In this document: positions 6,341 through 12,876 of the stretch, piece by piece
How the letters are laid out: each line of letters starts with the position of its first letter
Numbering within the stretch: position 1 is the first letter of the stretch
DNA from: Paracoccaceae bacterium
Lineage (GTDB): Bacteria; Pseudomonadota; Alphaproteobacteria; Rhodobacterales; Rhodobacteraceae
Length of the DNA: 14,284 nt
Assembly: GCA_003561595.1 (NCBI GenBank)
Contig: PWWF01000200.1
Location: forward strand, 1-14,284
Reading direction: 5' to 3'
Program-made: the position numbers and the translations under genes
Notes under the pieces: model-generated
What the model was told of the DNA's origin: nothing
Seen by the model: the letters and a program-made list of their open reading frames with translations, nothing else
The model's database searches: none

Positions 6341-8773
6341 ATGAAATTCACGCTGTCCTGGCTGAAGGATCATCTGGACACCACGGCCAGTCTGGTCGAG
6401 ATCACCGAGGCGCTGACCGATCTGGGGCTGGAGGTCGAGGAGATCATCGACCCCGCCGACACGCTGGGCGTGTTCCGCATCGCGCGCGTGATCGAGGCTG
6501 GCCCCCATCCCGATGCCGACCGCCTGCGCCTGTGCCGGGTCGAGACATGGCCCGACGGCCCGGATGGCAGCCCCGAGGAGGTGCAGGTCGTCTGCGGCGC
6601 GCCCAATGCGCGCACCGGCATGCGCGGGGTCTTTGCGCCTGTGGGCACGCATATCCCCGGCACGGGCGTTGATCTGAAACCCGGCGTGATCCGGGGTCAG
6701 GCCAGCAACGGGATGCTGTGTTCCGAGCGCGAGCTGATGCTGTCGGACGATCATGACGGGATCATCGATCTGCCCGAGGATGCGCCGCTTGGTCAGCGAT
6801 ATATCGATTATGCTGGGCTGAATGATCCGGTGATCGATATTGCCATTACCCCCAACCGCCCCGACGCGCTGGGTGTGCGCGGCATTGCCCGCGATCTGGC
6901 CGCGCGGGGCCTGGGTGTGCTGAAACCGCTGCCGGTCGATCCGGTCGCAGGCCAGTTCGACAGCCCCGTCAGCGTGACGATTGACCCCGCGCTGCGGGAC
7001 AAGGGCTGTCCGCTCTTTGCCGGGCGGGTGATCCGGGGGGTGAAGAACGGCCCCTCGCCCGATTGGCTGCAAAAGCGGCTGCGCGCCATCGGGCTGCGGC
7101 CCATCTCGGCGCTGGTGGATATCACGAATTTCTTCACCTTCGATCTGAACCGCCCGCTGCATGTCTTTGATGCCGACAAGGTGCAGGGCGGTCTGCGTAT
7201 CCACCCGGCGCAGGGGGGGGAGGAATTGCCCGCGCTGGATGAACGGACCTATACACTCGCCCCCGGACAGATGGTGATTTCCGATGACAAGGGGCCTGAA
7301 AGCCTTGCGGGCATCATGGGCGGCGCGTCCTCGGGCTGCAGCGATGAGACGGTGAATGTCTTTCTGGAATCGGCCTATTGGGACCCGATCACAATTGCGG
7401 CGACGGGCCGGGCATTGAAAATCAACTCGGATGCGCGCTACCGGTTTGAACGCGGGGTCGATCCGGCCTTTACGCTGGACGGGTTGGAACTGGCCACGCG
7501 CATGGTGCTGGACCTGTGCGGGGGCGAGGCGTCGCATGTGGTCAAGGATGGCAGCATCCCCGACACGACCCGCGCCTATACGTTCGACCCGTCCCGCGTG
7601 GGGGCATTGGTCGGCATGGTTGTGCCCGAGGATGCGCAGCGCGCAACCCTGCGCGCGCTGGGCTTCACGCTGGACGGTGATCAGGCGGTGCCGCCAAGCT
7701 GGCGCCCCGATATTCTGGGCGCCGCCGATCTGGTCGAGGAGATCGCGCGCGTGGCCTCGCTGAGCAAGTTGCAGGCGCAGCCTTTGCCGCGCCCGCAGGC
7801 AGGCGTGCCCGAGGCGATCCTGACGCCGCTTCAACAGCGCGAGCGCGCTGCGCGCCGGATGCTGGCGGGTCTGGGCTATAATGAATGCGTGACCTACAGC
7901 TTCATCGACCAGGGCGCGGCCGAGGCATTCGGCGGTGGCAGTGATGCGCTGCGGCTGGAAAACCCGATCTCGTCCGAGATGACGCATATGCGCCCGGACC
8001 TGCTGCCGGGGTTGTTGCTGGCGGCCCATCGCAATCAGGCGCGCGGCGCGGCGGATTGCATGCTGTTCGAGGTTGGCCCCGTCTTCAGTGGCGGCGAGCC
8101 GGGTGAGCAGCAGACACAGGCGACCGCGCTGCTGGTCGGCCATACCGGGCCGCGCGACCCGCATGGGGCGCGCCGTGCGGTCGATCTGTTCGACGCCAAG
8201 GCCGATGCCGAGGCGGTGCTGTCGGCCATCGGCGCGCCCGCCAAGCTGCAAATCCACCGTAATCTGCCGTGCTGGTTTCATCCGGGTCGCGCGGGCGTGT
8301 TGTCGCTGGGCCCCAAGCGTGCGCTGGCCGTCTATGGCGAGTTGCACCCCAGAATCCTGCGCGTGTTCGATCTGAAAGGCCCGGTCATGGCGCTGAGCGT
8401 CTATCTGGAGGATCTGCCCCAGCCCAAGGCGCGCAAGACCACGCGCCCGTCATTGGTGGCGAGCACATTGCAGCCGATATCGCGCGATTTCGCCTTTGTG
8501 CTGGGCGCGGATGTGGATGCGCTGGCGGTGGTGAATGCTGCGCAGGGCGCGGACAAGACGCTGATCGAGGGCGTGCAGGTGTTTGATGAATTCACCGGCC
8601 CGCGCGCCGAGGCGCAATTCGGCCCCGGTATGAAATCGCTGGCGATTTCGGTGCGCCTGCAGCCGCATGACAAGACCCTGACCGAAGACGAGATCGAGGA
8701 TGTGTCGCGCCGGGTGGTCGAGAAGGTCGCAAAGGCCACGGGCGGGGCCTTGCGCGGACAAGACAGCGCCTGA
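6341..8773 (+). CDS. pheT: phenylalanine--tRNA ligase beta subunit
   Basis: PheT is the beta chain of the cytoplasmic alpha2-beta2 enzyme that charges tRNA-Phe. The 810-aa length is normal for the bacterial type. Domains in order: the N-terminal MKFTLSWLKDHL; an EMAP/OB-fold tRNA-binding domain (about 42-152, with GPHPDADRLRLCRV and VVCGAPNARTGMRGVFAPVG); B3/B4 editing region (about 210-390, including DITNFFTFDLNRPLHVFDAD and ESAYWDPITIAATGRAL); B5 (about 408-478); catalytic-like core (about 490-690, LGYNECVTYSFID, ENPISSEMTHMRPDLLPGLL); and the C-terminal FDX-ACB anticodon-binding domain (about 707-803, PISRDFAFVLGADVDALAVV). GGGGAAG precedes the ATG at 6341. pheS is not adjacent; trcR is immediately upstream. 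A run of eight G residues at 7213-7220 sits inside the editing region without breaking the frame. Very confident. Confidence 0.97.
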   Translation: MKFTLSWLKDHLDTTASLVEITEALTDLGLEVEEIIDPADTLGVFRIARVIEAGPHPDADRLRLCRVETWPDGPDGSPEEVQVVCGAPNARTGMRGVFAPVGTHIPGTGVDLKPGVIRGQASNGMLCSERELMLSDDHDGIIDLPEDAPLGQRYIDYAGLNDPVIDIAITPNRPDALGVRGIARDLAARGLGVLKPLPVDPVAGQFDSPVSVTIDPALRDKGCPLFAGRVIRGVKNGPSPDWLQKRLRAIGLRPISALVDITNFFTFDLNRPLHVFDADKVQGGLRIHPAQGGEELPALDERTYTLAPGQMVISDDKGPESLAGIMGGASSGCSDETVNVFLESAYWDPITIAATGRALKINSDARYRFERGVDPAFTLDGLELATRMVLDLCGGEASHVVKDGSIPDTTRAYTFDPSRVGALVGMVVPEDAQRATLRALGFTLDGDQAVPPSWRPDILGAADLVEEIARVASLSKLQAQPLPRPQAGVPEAILTPLQQRERAARRMLAGLGYNECVTYSFIDQGAAEAFGGGSDALRLENPISSEMTHMRPDLLPGLLLAAHRNQARGAADCMLFEVGPVFSGGEPGEQQTQATALLVGHTGPRDPHGARRAVDLFDAKADAEAVLSAIGAPAKLQIHRNLPCWFHPGRAGVLSLGPKRALAVYGELHPRILRVFDLKGPVMALSVYLEDLPQPKARKTTRPSLVASTLQPISRDFAFVLGADVDALAVVNAAQGADKTLIEGVQVFDEFTGPRAEAQFGPGMKSLAISVRLQPHDKTLTEDEIEDVSRRVVEKVAKATGGALRGQDSA

Positions 8774-8774
8774 T

Positions 8775-8850
8775 CCCCGCTTTCCGCGCCCGGCGAACGG
8801 CGCGCCCACCCTCCCACCCCGCGCCGCCCACCGGGCGCGGAAAGCTGGGG
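8775..8850 (+). terminator. long two-tier hairpin with quadruplex-forming loop after pheT (candidate terminator)
   Basis: The left arm 8775-8793 (CCCCGCTTTCCGCGCCCGG) pairs with 8831-8850 over 19 bp with one bulged T at 8846. Inside, CGGCGCG (8798-8804) pairs with CGCGCCG (8820-8826). The 15-nt loop is CCCACCCTCCCACCC, so the minus strand carries four G-triplets separated by single bases. The hairpin starts 2 nt after the pheT stop codon. Only TTTT (8856-8859) follows, five bases past the stem, so termination may be weak or factor-assisted. It may instead protect the pheT mRNA 3' end or act as a DNA structural element. Confidence 0.6.
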
Positions 8851-8905
8851 GTGGATTTTGCGTGTTCCGTGTTATGTCTTGCGAGAGCGGGGGAGAACGA
8901 AAGGT

Positions 8906-9601
8906 ATGGCGATGACTGACATGCGGGATGCCATTCTGGATGCGGCCCTCATCCATGTGCCCTTTGACGGCTGGAGCGATGAGGCCTTGCGCGCGGCGGC
9001 GCTGGATGTGGATATCGATATCGCGACGGCGCGCGCGCTGTTTCCGCGCGGGGGTGTCGATCTGGCGCTGGCGTTTCATCAACGAGGAGATGCGGCACTG
9101 GCTGCGCGGCTGGCTGCCGAGGATCTGAGCCATCTGCGGTTCCGCGACCGGATCGCGACAGCAGTGCGCTACCGGATCGAGGCGGCAGAGGATCGCGAAC
9201 TGGTCCGGCGGGGCACCACGCTGTTTGCCCTGCCGCCCCATGCCGCAGAGGGAGCGCGCGCACTCTGGGGCACGGCGGATCTGATCTGGACGGCGCTGGG
9301 TGACACAGCCACGGACGGGAACTGGTACACCAAGCGCGCCACGCTGTCGGGCGTCTATTCGGCGACTGTTCTCTATTGGTTGGGCGATGACAGCCCTGAT
9401 GCGATTGCGACATGGGCCTTTCTGGACCGGCGCATCGACGATGTGATGCAGGTCGAGCGGGTGAAGGGCGCGCTGCGCAAGAACCCTTTGGGTCGCGTGC
9501 TGATGGCCGGGCCCGATGCGCTGCTGTCATGCCTGCGCGCGCCTGTTCCGGGGGCACGGGACGATCTGCCGGGCTACGCGCCGCCCGCGCGCGAGGGTTG
9601 A
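8906..9601 (+). CDS. coq9: COQ9-family ubiquinone biosynthesis protein
   Basis: COQ9 proteins are TetR-fold, lipid-binding proteins that support ubiquinone synthesis, in mitochondria by presenting intermediates to the hydroxylase COQ7. The 231-aa product starts MAMTDMRDAILDAALIHVPF, with an N-terminal helical region that resembles a degenerate TetR HTH (about 5-50, FDGWSDEALRAAALDVDID). It continues with the family hallmark NWYTKRATLSGVYSATVLYW (139-158) and the C-terminal helix AFLDRRIDDVMQVERVKG (171-188), typical of the membrane/lipid-binding end. The start could be 8906 or the ATG at 8912: GGGGGAG lies 10 nt before the first and AGG 7 nt before the second. The family is also known as rpsU-divergent, but no rpsU lies beside it here. 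Downstream are an aminotransferase and a quinone oxidoreductase on the same strand, probably partly cotranscribed. Family assignment is secure. Confidence 0.92.
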   Translation: MAMTDMRDAILDAALIHVPFDGWSDEALRAAALDVDIDIATARALFPRGGVDLALAFHQRGDAALAARLAAEDLSHLRFRDRIATAVRYRIEAAEDRELVRRGTTLFALPPHAAEGARALWGTADLIWTALGDTATDGNWYTKRATLSGVYSATVLYWLGDDSPDAIATWAFLDRRIDDVMQVERVKGALRKNPLGRVLMAGPDALLSCLRAPVPGARDDLPGYAPPAREG

Positions 9602-9654
9602 CGCCACGCGCTTTGCGCCGCAGGTTGCAGGCGGTGTGAACTGGAGGGAATGCG

Positions 9655-10527
9655 ATGGCGGTCGGCAGGGAGTCCCTGACCTGGTTTGAGGGCGAATGGC
9701 ATCGGGGCAATGTGCCGATCATCGGATCGGATGATCATGCGGCGTGGCTGGGGTCGCAGGTTTTTGACGGGGCCCGGCAGTTCGAGGGTGCGCGCCCGGA
9801 TCTGGACCTGCATTCGGCGCGCATCATCCGTTCGGCCGAAGCGATGGGGATGGTGCCCCCGGTGGATGCCGAGACGGTGCAGGGATTGCTGGAAGAGGGC
9901 TGCGCAAAGTTCCCTGCGGATGCAGCGCTCTATCTGCGCCCGATGATGTGGGCGCGCGACTCCAGCCCCGGGATCATCGATATCGCCCCACACAGCACGG
10001 CGTTCGCGATCTGCATCGAGGCGTTGCCCATGCCCGCGCCGGAAGGGTTTTCGCTGACAGTCTCGCCCTATTGCCGCCCGCGCCCCGATATGGCGCTGAC
10101 CGAGGCGAAGGCGGCCTCGCTTTATGCCAATAACGGGCGGATCATGGCGGATGCACGGGCGCGCGGGTTTTCCAATGCGCTGTCGCTGGATGTGGAGGGG
10201 CATGTGGCCGAGACGGCCTCGACCAATGTGTTCATGGTCCGCGACGGAGTGGTGTTCACGCCTGTGCCCAATGGTATGTTCCTGGCGGGGATCACACGCG
10301 CGCGTGTGATCGCGCTGCTGCGCGCCGATGGGGTCGAGGTCGTGGAGACTTCGCTGACGCTGGCGGATTTCGATGCGGCAGACGAGATTTTCGTGACTGG
10401 CAATATCGCCAAGGTGATGCCGGTTGCGCGTTATCAGGACCGGGTCTTTGCGGTGACACCATTCGCGGATCGGGCGCGTGCGCTTTACTGGGATTACGCG
10501 CTGTCGCGTGAGCGGCATCTGGTCTGA
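9655..10527 (+). CDS. ilvE: class-IV PLP aminotransferase, probably branched-chain amino acid aminotransferase
   Basis: Fold-type IV aminotransferases use pyridoxal phosphate; the branched-chain members interconvert Val/Leu/Ile and their 2-oxo acids with glutamate/2-oxoglutarate in the cytoplasm. This 290-aa protein has the N-terminal acidic-loop region LGSQVFDGARQFEG (32-45), the substrate-region segment ALYLRPMMWA (91-100), the probable Schiff-base lysine Lys152 in TEAKAASLYANN, and the PLP-side motif GHVAETASTNVFMVRDG (182-198) with Glu186. It also has FLAGITRARVIALL (209-222) and DEIFVTGNIAKVMPV (243-257). The overall pattern resembles the roughly 290-aa subgroup annotated as branched-chain aminotransferase in Rhodobacterales, shorter than E. 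coli IlvE. D-amino-acid aminotransferase or aminodeoxychorismate lyase are less likely alternatives. GGAGGG lies 6 nt before the ATG at 9655. It sits 53 bp after coq9 and 64 bp before qor. Such genomes often carry several paralogues, so the symbol is tentative. Confidence 0.8.
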   Translation: MAVGRESLTWFEGEWHRGNVPIIGSDDHAAWLGSQVFDGARQFEGARPDLDLHSARIIRSAEAMGMVPPVDAETVQGLLEEGCAKFPADAALYLRPMMWARDSSPGIIDIAPHSTAFAICIEALPMPAPEGFSLTVSPYCRPRPDMALTEAKAASLYANNGRIMADARARGFSNALSLDVEGHVAETASTNVFMVRDGVVFTPVPNGMFLAGITRARVIALLRADGVEVVETSLTLADFDAADEIFVTGNIAKVMPVARYQDRVFAVTPFADRARALYWDYALSRERHLV

Positions 10528-10553
10528 GGGTGGGCGCGGGCCGATCCGTCTGA

Positions 10554-10578
10554 TTTGAGTATTTTTGGCAAGATGAAG
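10554..10578 (+). repeat. AT-rich intergenic motif upstream of qor
   Basis: A 25-bp block, whose core is GAGTATTTTTGGCAAGATG, stands out by its AT content in the 64-bp gap between the aminotransferase and qor genes, shortly before the qor ribosome site. From memory, closely similar blocks recur in intergenic regions of Rhodobacteraceae genomes, often soon after stop codons; I cannot confirm that here. A partial resemblance (CTGATTTGA) occurs once more, at 11598-11606, after the qor stop codon. Its role is unknown. Confidence 0.4.
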
Positions 10579-10591
10579 CCGGGAGAGCGAG

Positions 10592-11584
10592 ATGGACCTG
10601 CCCCATGTGATGCGCGCGGTCGAGATATCCGAGCCGGGCGGGCCGGAAGTGCTGCGCGTGACCGAGCGCCCGGTGCCGGTGCCCGGGCCGGGCAAGGTGG
10701 TGATCCGGCTGGCCTGGGCGGGTGTCAACCGCCCCGATGCGTTGCAGCGTTCAGGGGCCTATGACCCGCCCGAGGGCGCGAGCGATCTGCCGGGGCTGGA
10801 AGGGTCGGGCACGATTGCGGCTGTGGGGCCGGGGGTGACGCGCTGGGCGGTGGGCGACCGGGTCTGCGCGCTGTTTCCGGGCGGGGCCTATGCCGAGCAT
10901 GCGCTTTGCGCTGCGGATCATGTGCTGCCGGTGCCCGAGGGGATGGGGCTGCGCGAGGCGGCCTGCCTGCCTGAGACGTTCTTCACGGTCTGGTCGAATG
11001 TATTCATGCGCGGCGGCCTGCAGGCGGGGGAGCGGTTTCTGGTGCATGGCGGATCTTCTGGTATCGGGACGACGGCAATCCAGCTGGCCCATGCCTTTGG
11101 CGCGCGGGTCTTTGCCACAGCGGGTTCGGCCGAGAAATGCGCGGCCTGCGCGCGGCTGGGCGCGGAGCGAGCGATCAATTATCGCGAGGAGGATTTCGTC
11201 AGGATCCTGCGCGCGGAAGGCGGGGCCGATCTGATCCTGGACATGGTGGGCGGCGAGTATCTGCCCCGCAACCTGAAGGTCCTGGCCGAGGATGGGCGAC
11301 TGGTGCAGATCGCCTTTTTGCAGGGGCCGAAGGTCGCAGTGAATTTCGCGCCGCTGATGGTGCGGCGTCTGACGATCACGGGATCGACCCTGCGGCCGCA
11401 ATCGGATGCCGCCAAGGCCGCCATCGCGCGGGATCTGGAGCGTGCGGTCTGGCCGCTTTTGTCAGCCGGGCGGTTGGCGCCGGTGATGGATAGCGAATTC
11501 CCGATAGAGGGGGCGGCGGAGGCGCATGCGCGGATGGAAAGCTCTGTCCATATTGGCAAGATCGTGTTGAAAATCGCGGCATGA
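10592..11584 (+). CDS. zinc-independent NAD(P)H-quinone oxidoreductase, PIG3/TP53I3-like (MDR family)
   Basis: Members of this medium-chain dehydrogenase/reductase branch reduce quinones with NADPH in the cytoplasm. The 330-aa protein has the typical GroES-like N-terminal half, with AVEISEPGGPEVLRV (9-23), AGVNRPDALQRSGAYDPP (43-60) and LPGLEGSGTIAAVGPGV (66-82). The Rossmann half carries the nucleotide motif VHGGSSGIGTTAIQLA (151-166) and DLILDMVGGEYLPRNL (213-228). The zinc-binding cysteines of alcohol dehydrogenases are missing, as expected for the quinone oxidoreductase type. The C-terminal VHIGKIVLKI (319-328) is a hallmark ending. GGGAG lies shortly before the ATG at 10592; Met7 is an alternative start that would match the usual family N-terminus. 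It follows the aminotransferase gene and lies in the same stretch as coq9, but a functional link through ubiquinone is only inference. Substrate is not deducible from the sequence. Confidence 0.88.
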   Translation: MDLPHVMRAVEISEPGGPEVLRVTERPVPVPGPGKVVIRLAWAGVNRPDALQRSGAYDPPEGASDLPGLEGSGTIAAVGPGVTRWAVGDRVCALFPGGAYAEHALCAADHVLPVPEGMGLREAACLPETFFTVWSNVFMRGGLQAGERFLVHGGSSGIGTTAIQLAHAFGARVFATAGSAEKCAACARLGAERAINYREEDFVRILRAEGGADLILDMVGGEYLPRNLKVLAEDGRLVQIAFLQGPKVAVNFAPLMVRRLTITGSTLRPQSDAAKAAIARDLERAVWPLLSAGRLAPVMDSEFPIEGAAEAHARMESSVHIGKIVLKIAA

Positions 11585-11600
11585 GCCGGGCGCGCGCCTG

Positions 11601-11612
11601 ATTTGATCAAAT
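11601..11612. promoter_or_regulatory. perfect 12-bp palindrome upstream of potF, possible operator
   Basis: ATTTGATCAAAT is perfectly palindromic and AT-rich in a G+C-rich background. It lies 16 bp after the qor stop codon, near the upstream end of the 150-bp region before potF. Its symmetry suggests a dimeric regulator such as a GntR- or CRP/FNR-type protein, but the half-sites lack the spacer of a canonical FNR box (TTGAT-N4-ATCAA). I saw no clear -35/-10 pair. The rest of the 150-bp region holds only a weak CGGGG-tgtc-CCCCG hairpin at 11688-11701. Confidence 0.4.
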
Positions 11613-11734
11613 TTCCTCGGAATGCCGCAGAAACACTCTTGCCAAGCGGCGGGGTTTTCATGTGGAATATGTCGCATAACAGGGTGCCGGGGTGTCCCCC
11701 GCGCAACCGGGCAATCAACAGGGAGATGAGAGAC

Positions 11735-12823
11735 ATGCAGACCCGTTTTCTGGGCGCCATCGCCGTTCTGGGGCTGGGATCGGCCGGGATGGCCGCTGCC
11801 GACACTGTAAATGTGTTCAACTGGTCCGACTACATCACCGATGAGGTGCTGGAGCAATTCACGGAAGAGACCGGCATCACCGTCAATTACGATGTCTATG
11901 ACAGCAATGACACGCTGGAAGCGCGTCTGCTGGCAGGATCCTCGGGTTTTGATGTGGTGGTGCCGGCCGCCACATTCCTGGAGCGTCAGATCGCGGCGGG
12001 CGTGTATCAGCCGCTGAATCGCGACCTGCTGCCCAATCTGGAGAATATGGACCCGGATCTGATGGCCGCCGCTGCCTCGCATGACCCTGACAATGAGCAT
12101 GCGGTCATCTATATGTGGGGCACGACCGGCATCGGCTACAATATCGACATGGTGGCCGAGCGTCTGGGCGAGGATTTCGAGGTCGATACCTGGGACATGA
12201 TCTTTGACCCGGAAATCGCGGGCCAACTGGCCGATTGCGGGATTTCGTGGCTGGACAGCCCGACCGACATGTTCCCCGCCGCCTTTGCCTGGATGGGCAT
12301 GGACCCGCAATCGACCGACCCGGATGATTTCGAGGCTGCGGCTGCCATGATGATGGAGGTGCGCGATACCGTGCGTTATTTCCATTCGTCGCAATACATC
12401 TCGGATCTGGCCAATGGCGAAACCTGTGTCGCGGTCGGCTGGTCGGGTGATGTGCTGCAGGCCGCTGACCGCGCCGAAGAGGCCGGGCAGGGCGTGAATG
12501 TCTGGTATGCGATCCCGCGCGAAGGGGCGATGCAGTGGTTCGACATGCTGGGCATTCCGGCAGATGCGCCGAACCCCGAGAACGCGCATGCCTTCATCGA
12601 TTTCATCATGCGCCCCGAAATCAGCGCGGCGATCACCAATTATGTGTGGTTCCCCAATGCCAATGCCGCGGCCTTTGATCTGGTGGAGGAAGAGATCCGC
12701 ACTGACCCCGCCATCTACCCGACGGATGACGTGACCGAGACCCTGTTCACTGGCGTTACTTATGACAGCCGCACCGACCGCACGGTCACACGGCTCTGGA
12801 CGCGGGTGCGCACAGGTCAGTAA
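11735..12823 (+). CDS. potF: periplasmic polyamine (putrescine-type) ABC transporter substrate-binding protein
   Basis: This periplasmic protein captures polyamines and delivers them to the PotGHI membrane complex. The 362-aa precursor begins MQTRFLGAIAVLGLGSAGMA, a signal peptide probably cleaved around Ala20-Ala22, before DTVNVFNWSDYI. The polyamine-site residues of the PotF/PotD family are visible: Trp30-Ser31-Asp32-Tyr33, Trp236 and Asp239 in GWSGDV, and Phe269-Asp270 in WFDMLGIPADAPN. Near the C-terminus NYVWFPNANAAA (302-313) aligns with the NYVSYANAN region of E. coli PotF, where I recall a tyrosine contacting ligand; here it is Phe306. The family frame is open back to 11603, but GGGAG lies 9 nt before the ATG at 11735, which also gives the proper signal peptide. 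potG and potH follow. Putrescine is the best guess; spermidine or another polyamine cannot be ruled out. Confidence 0.9.
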   Translation: MQTRFLGAIAVLGLGSAGMAAADTVNVFNWSDYITDEVLEQFTEETGITVNYDVYDSNDTLEARLLAGSSGFDVVVPAATFLERQIAAGVYQPLNRDLLPNLENMDPDLMAAAASHDPDNEHAVIYMWGTTGIGYNIDMVAERLGEDFEVDTWDMIFDPEIAGQLADCGISWLDSPTDMFPAAFAWMGMDPQSTDPDDFEAAAAMMMEVRDTVRYFHSSQYISDLANGETCVAVGWSGDVLQAADRAEEAGQGVNVWYAIPREGAMQWFDMLGIPADAPNPENAHAFIDFIMRPEISAAITNYVWFPNANAAAFDLVEEEIRTDPAIYPTDDVTETLFTGVTYDSRTDRTVTRLWTRVRTGQ

Positions 12824-12832
12824 GGGACACGC

Positions 12833-12860
12833 CCCTGCCCGCATCCGGGCAGGGATTTTC
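12833..12860 (+). terminator. hairpin between potF and potG, likely attenuator or mRNA-stability element
   Basis: CCCTGCCCG (12833-12841) pairs perfectly over 9 bp with CGGGCAGGG (12846-12854) around a CATC loop and is followed by ATTTTC. It begins 9 nt after the potF stop codon and ends about 20 nt before the potG start. The T-tract is short, so read-through is likely. In binding-protein operons such a hairpin commonly raises expression of the binding protein over the transporter subunits by partial termination or by protecting the upstream mRNA. Confidence 0.65.
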
Positions 12861-12876
12861 GCGCCGGGGGAATGTG

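Noticed and set aside
6284..8347. 687-codon open frame on the minus strand
   Set aside because: Antisense to pheT and rich in Arg, Gln and His as usual for shadow frames in G+C-rich genes; no family features.
10555..10764. Short frame starting in the AT-rich motif (TTG start, LSIFGKMK-like)
   Set aside because: It overlaps the qor start in another frame, has no ribosome-binding site, and its translation beyond the motif has shadow composition; the motif is better treated as non-coding.
11601..11612. FNR/CRP box
   Set aside because: The half-sites abut as TTGATCAA, without the 4-bp spacer of TTGAT-N4-ATCAA, so a canonical FNR-type site is not supported.
11603..11734. 44-codon N-terminal extension of potF
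   Set aside because: It would bury the signal peptide and lacks a ribosome site; the start at 11735 gives a normal export signal and length.
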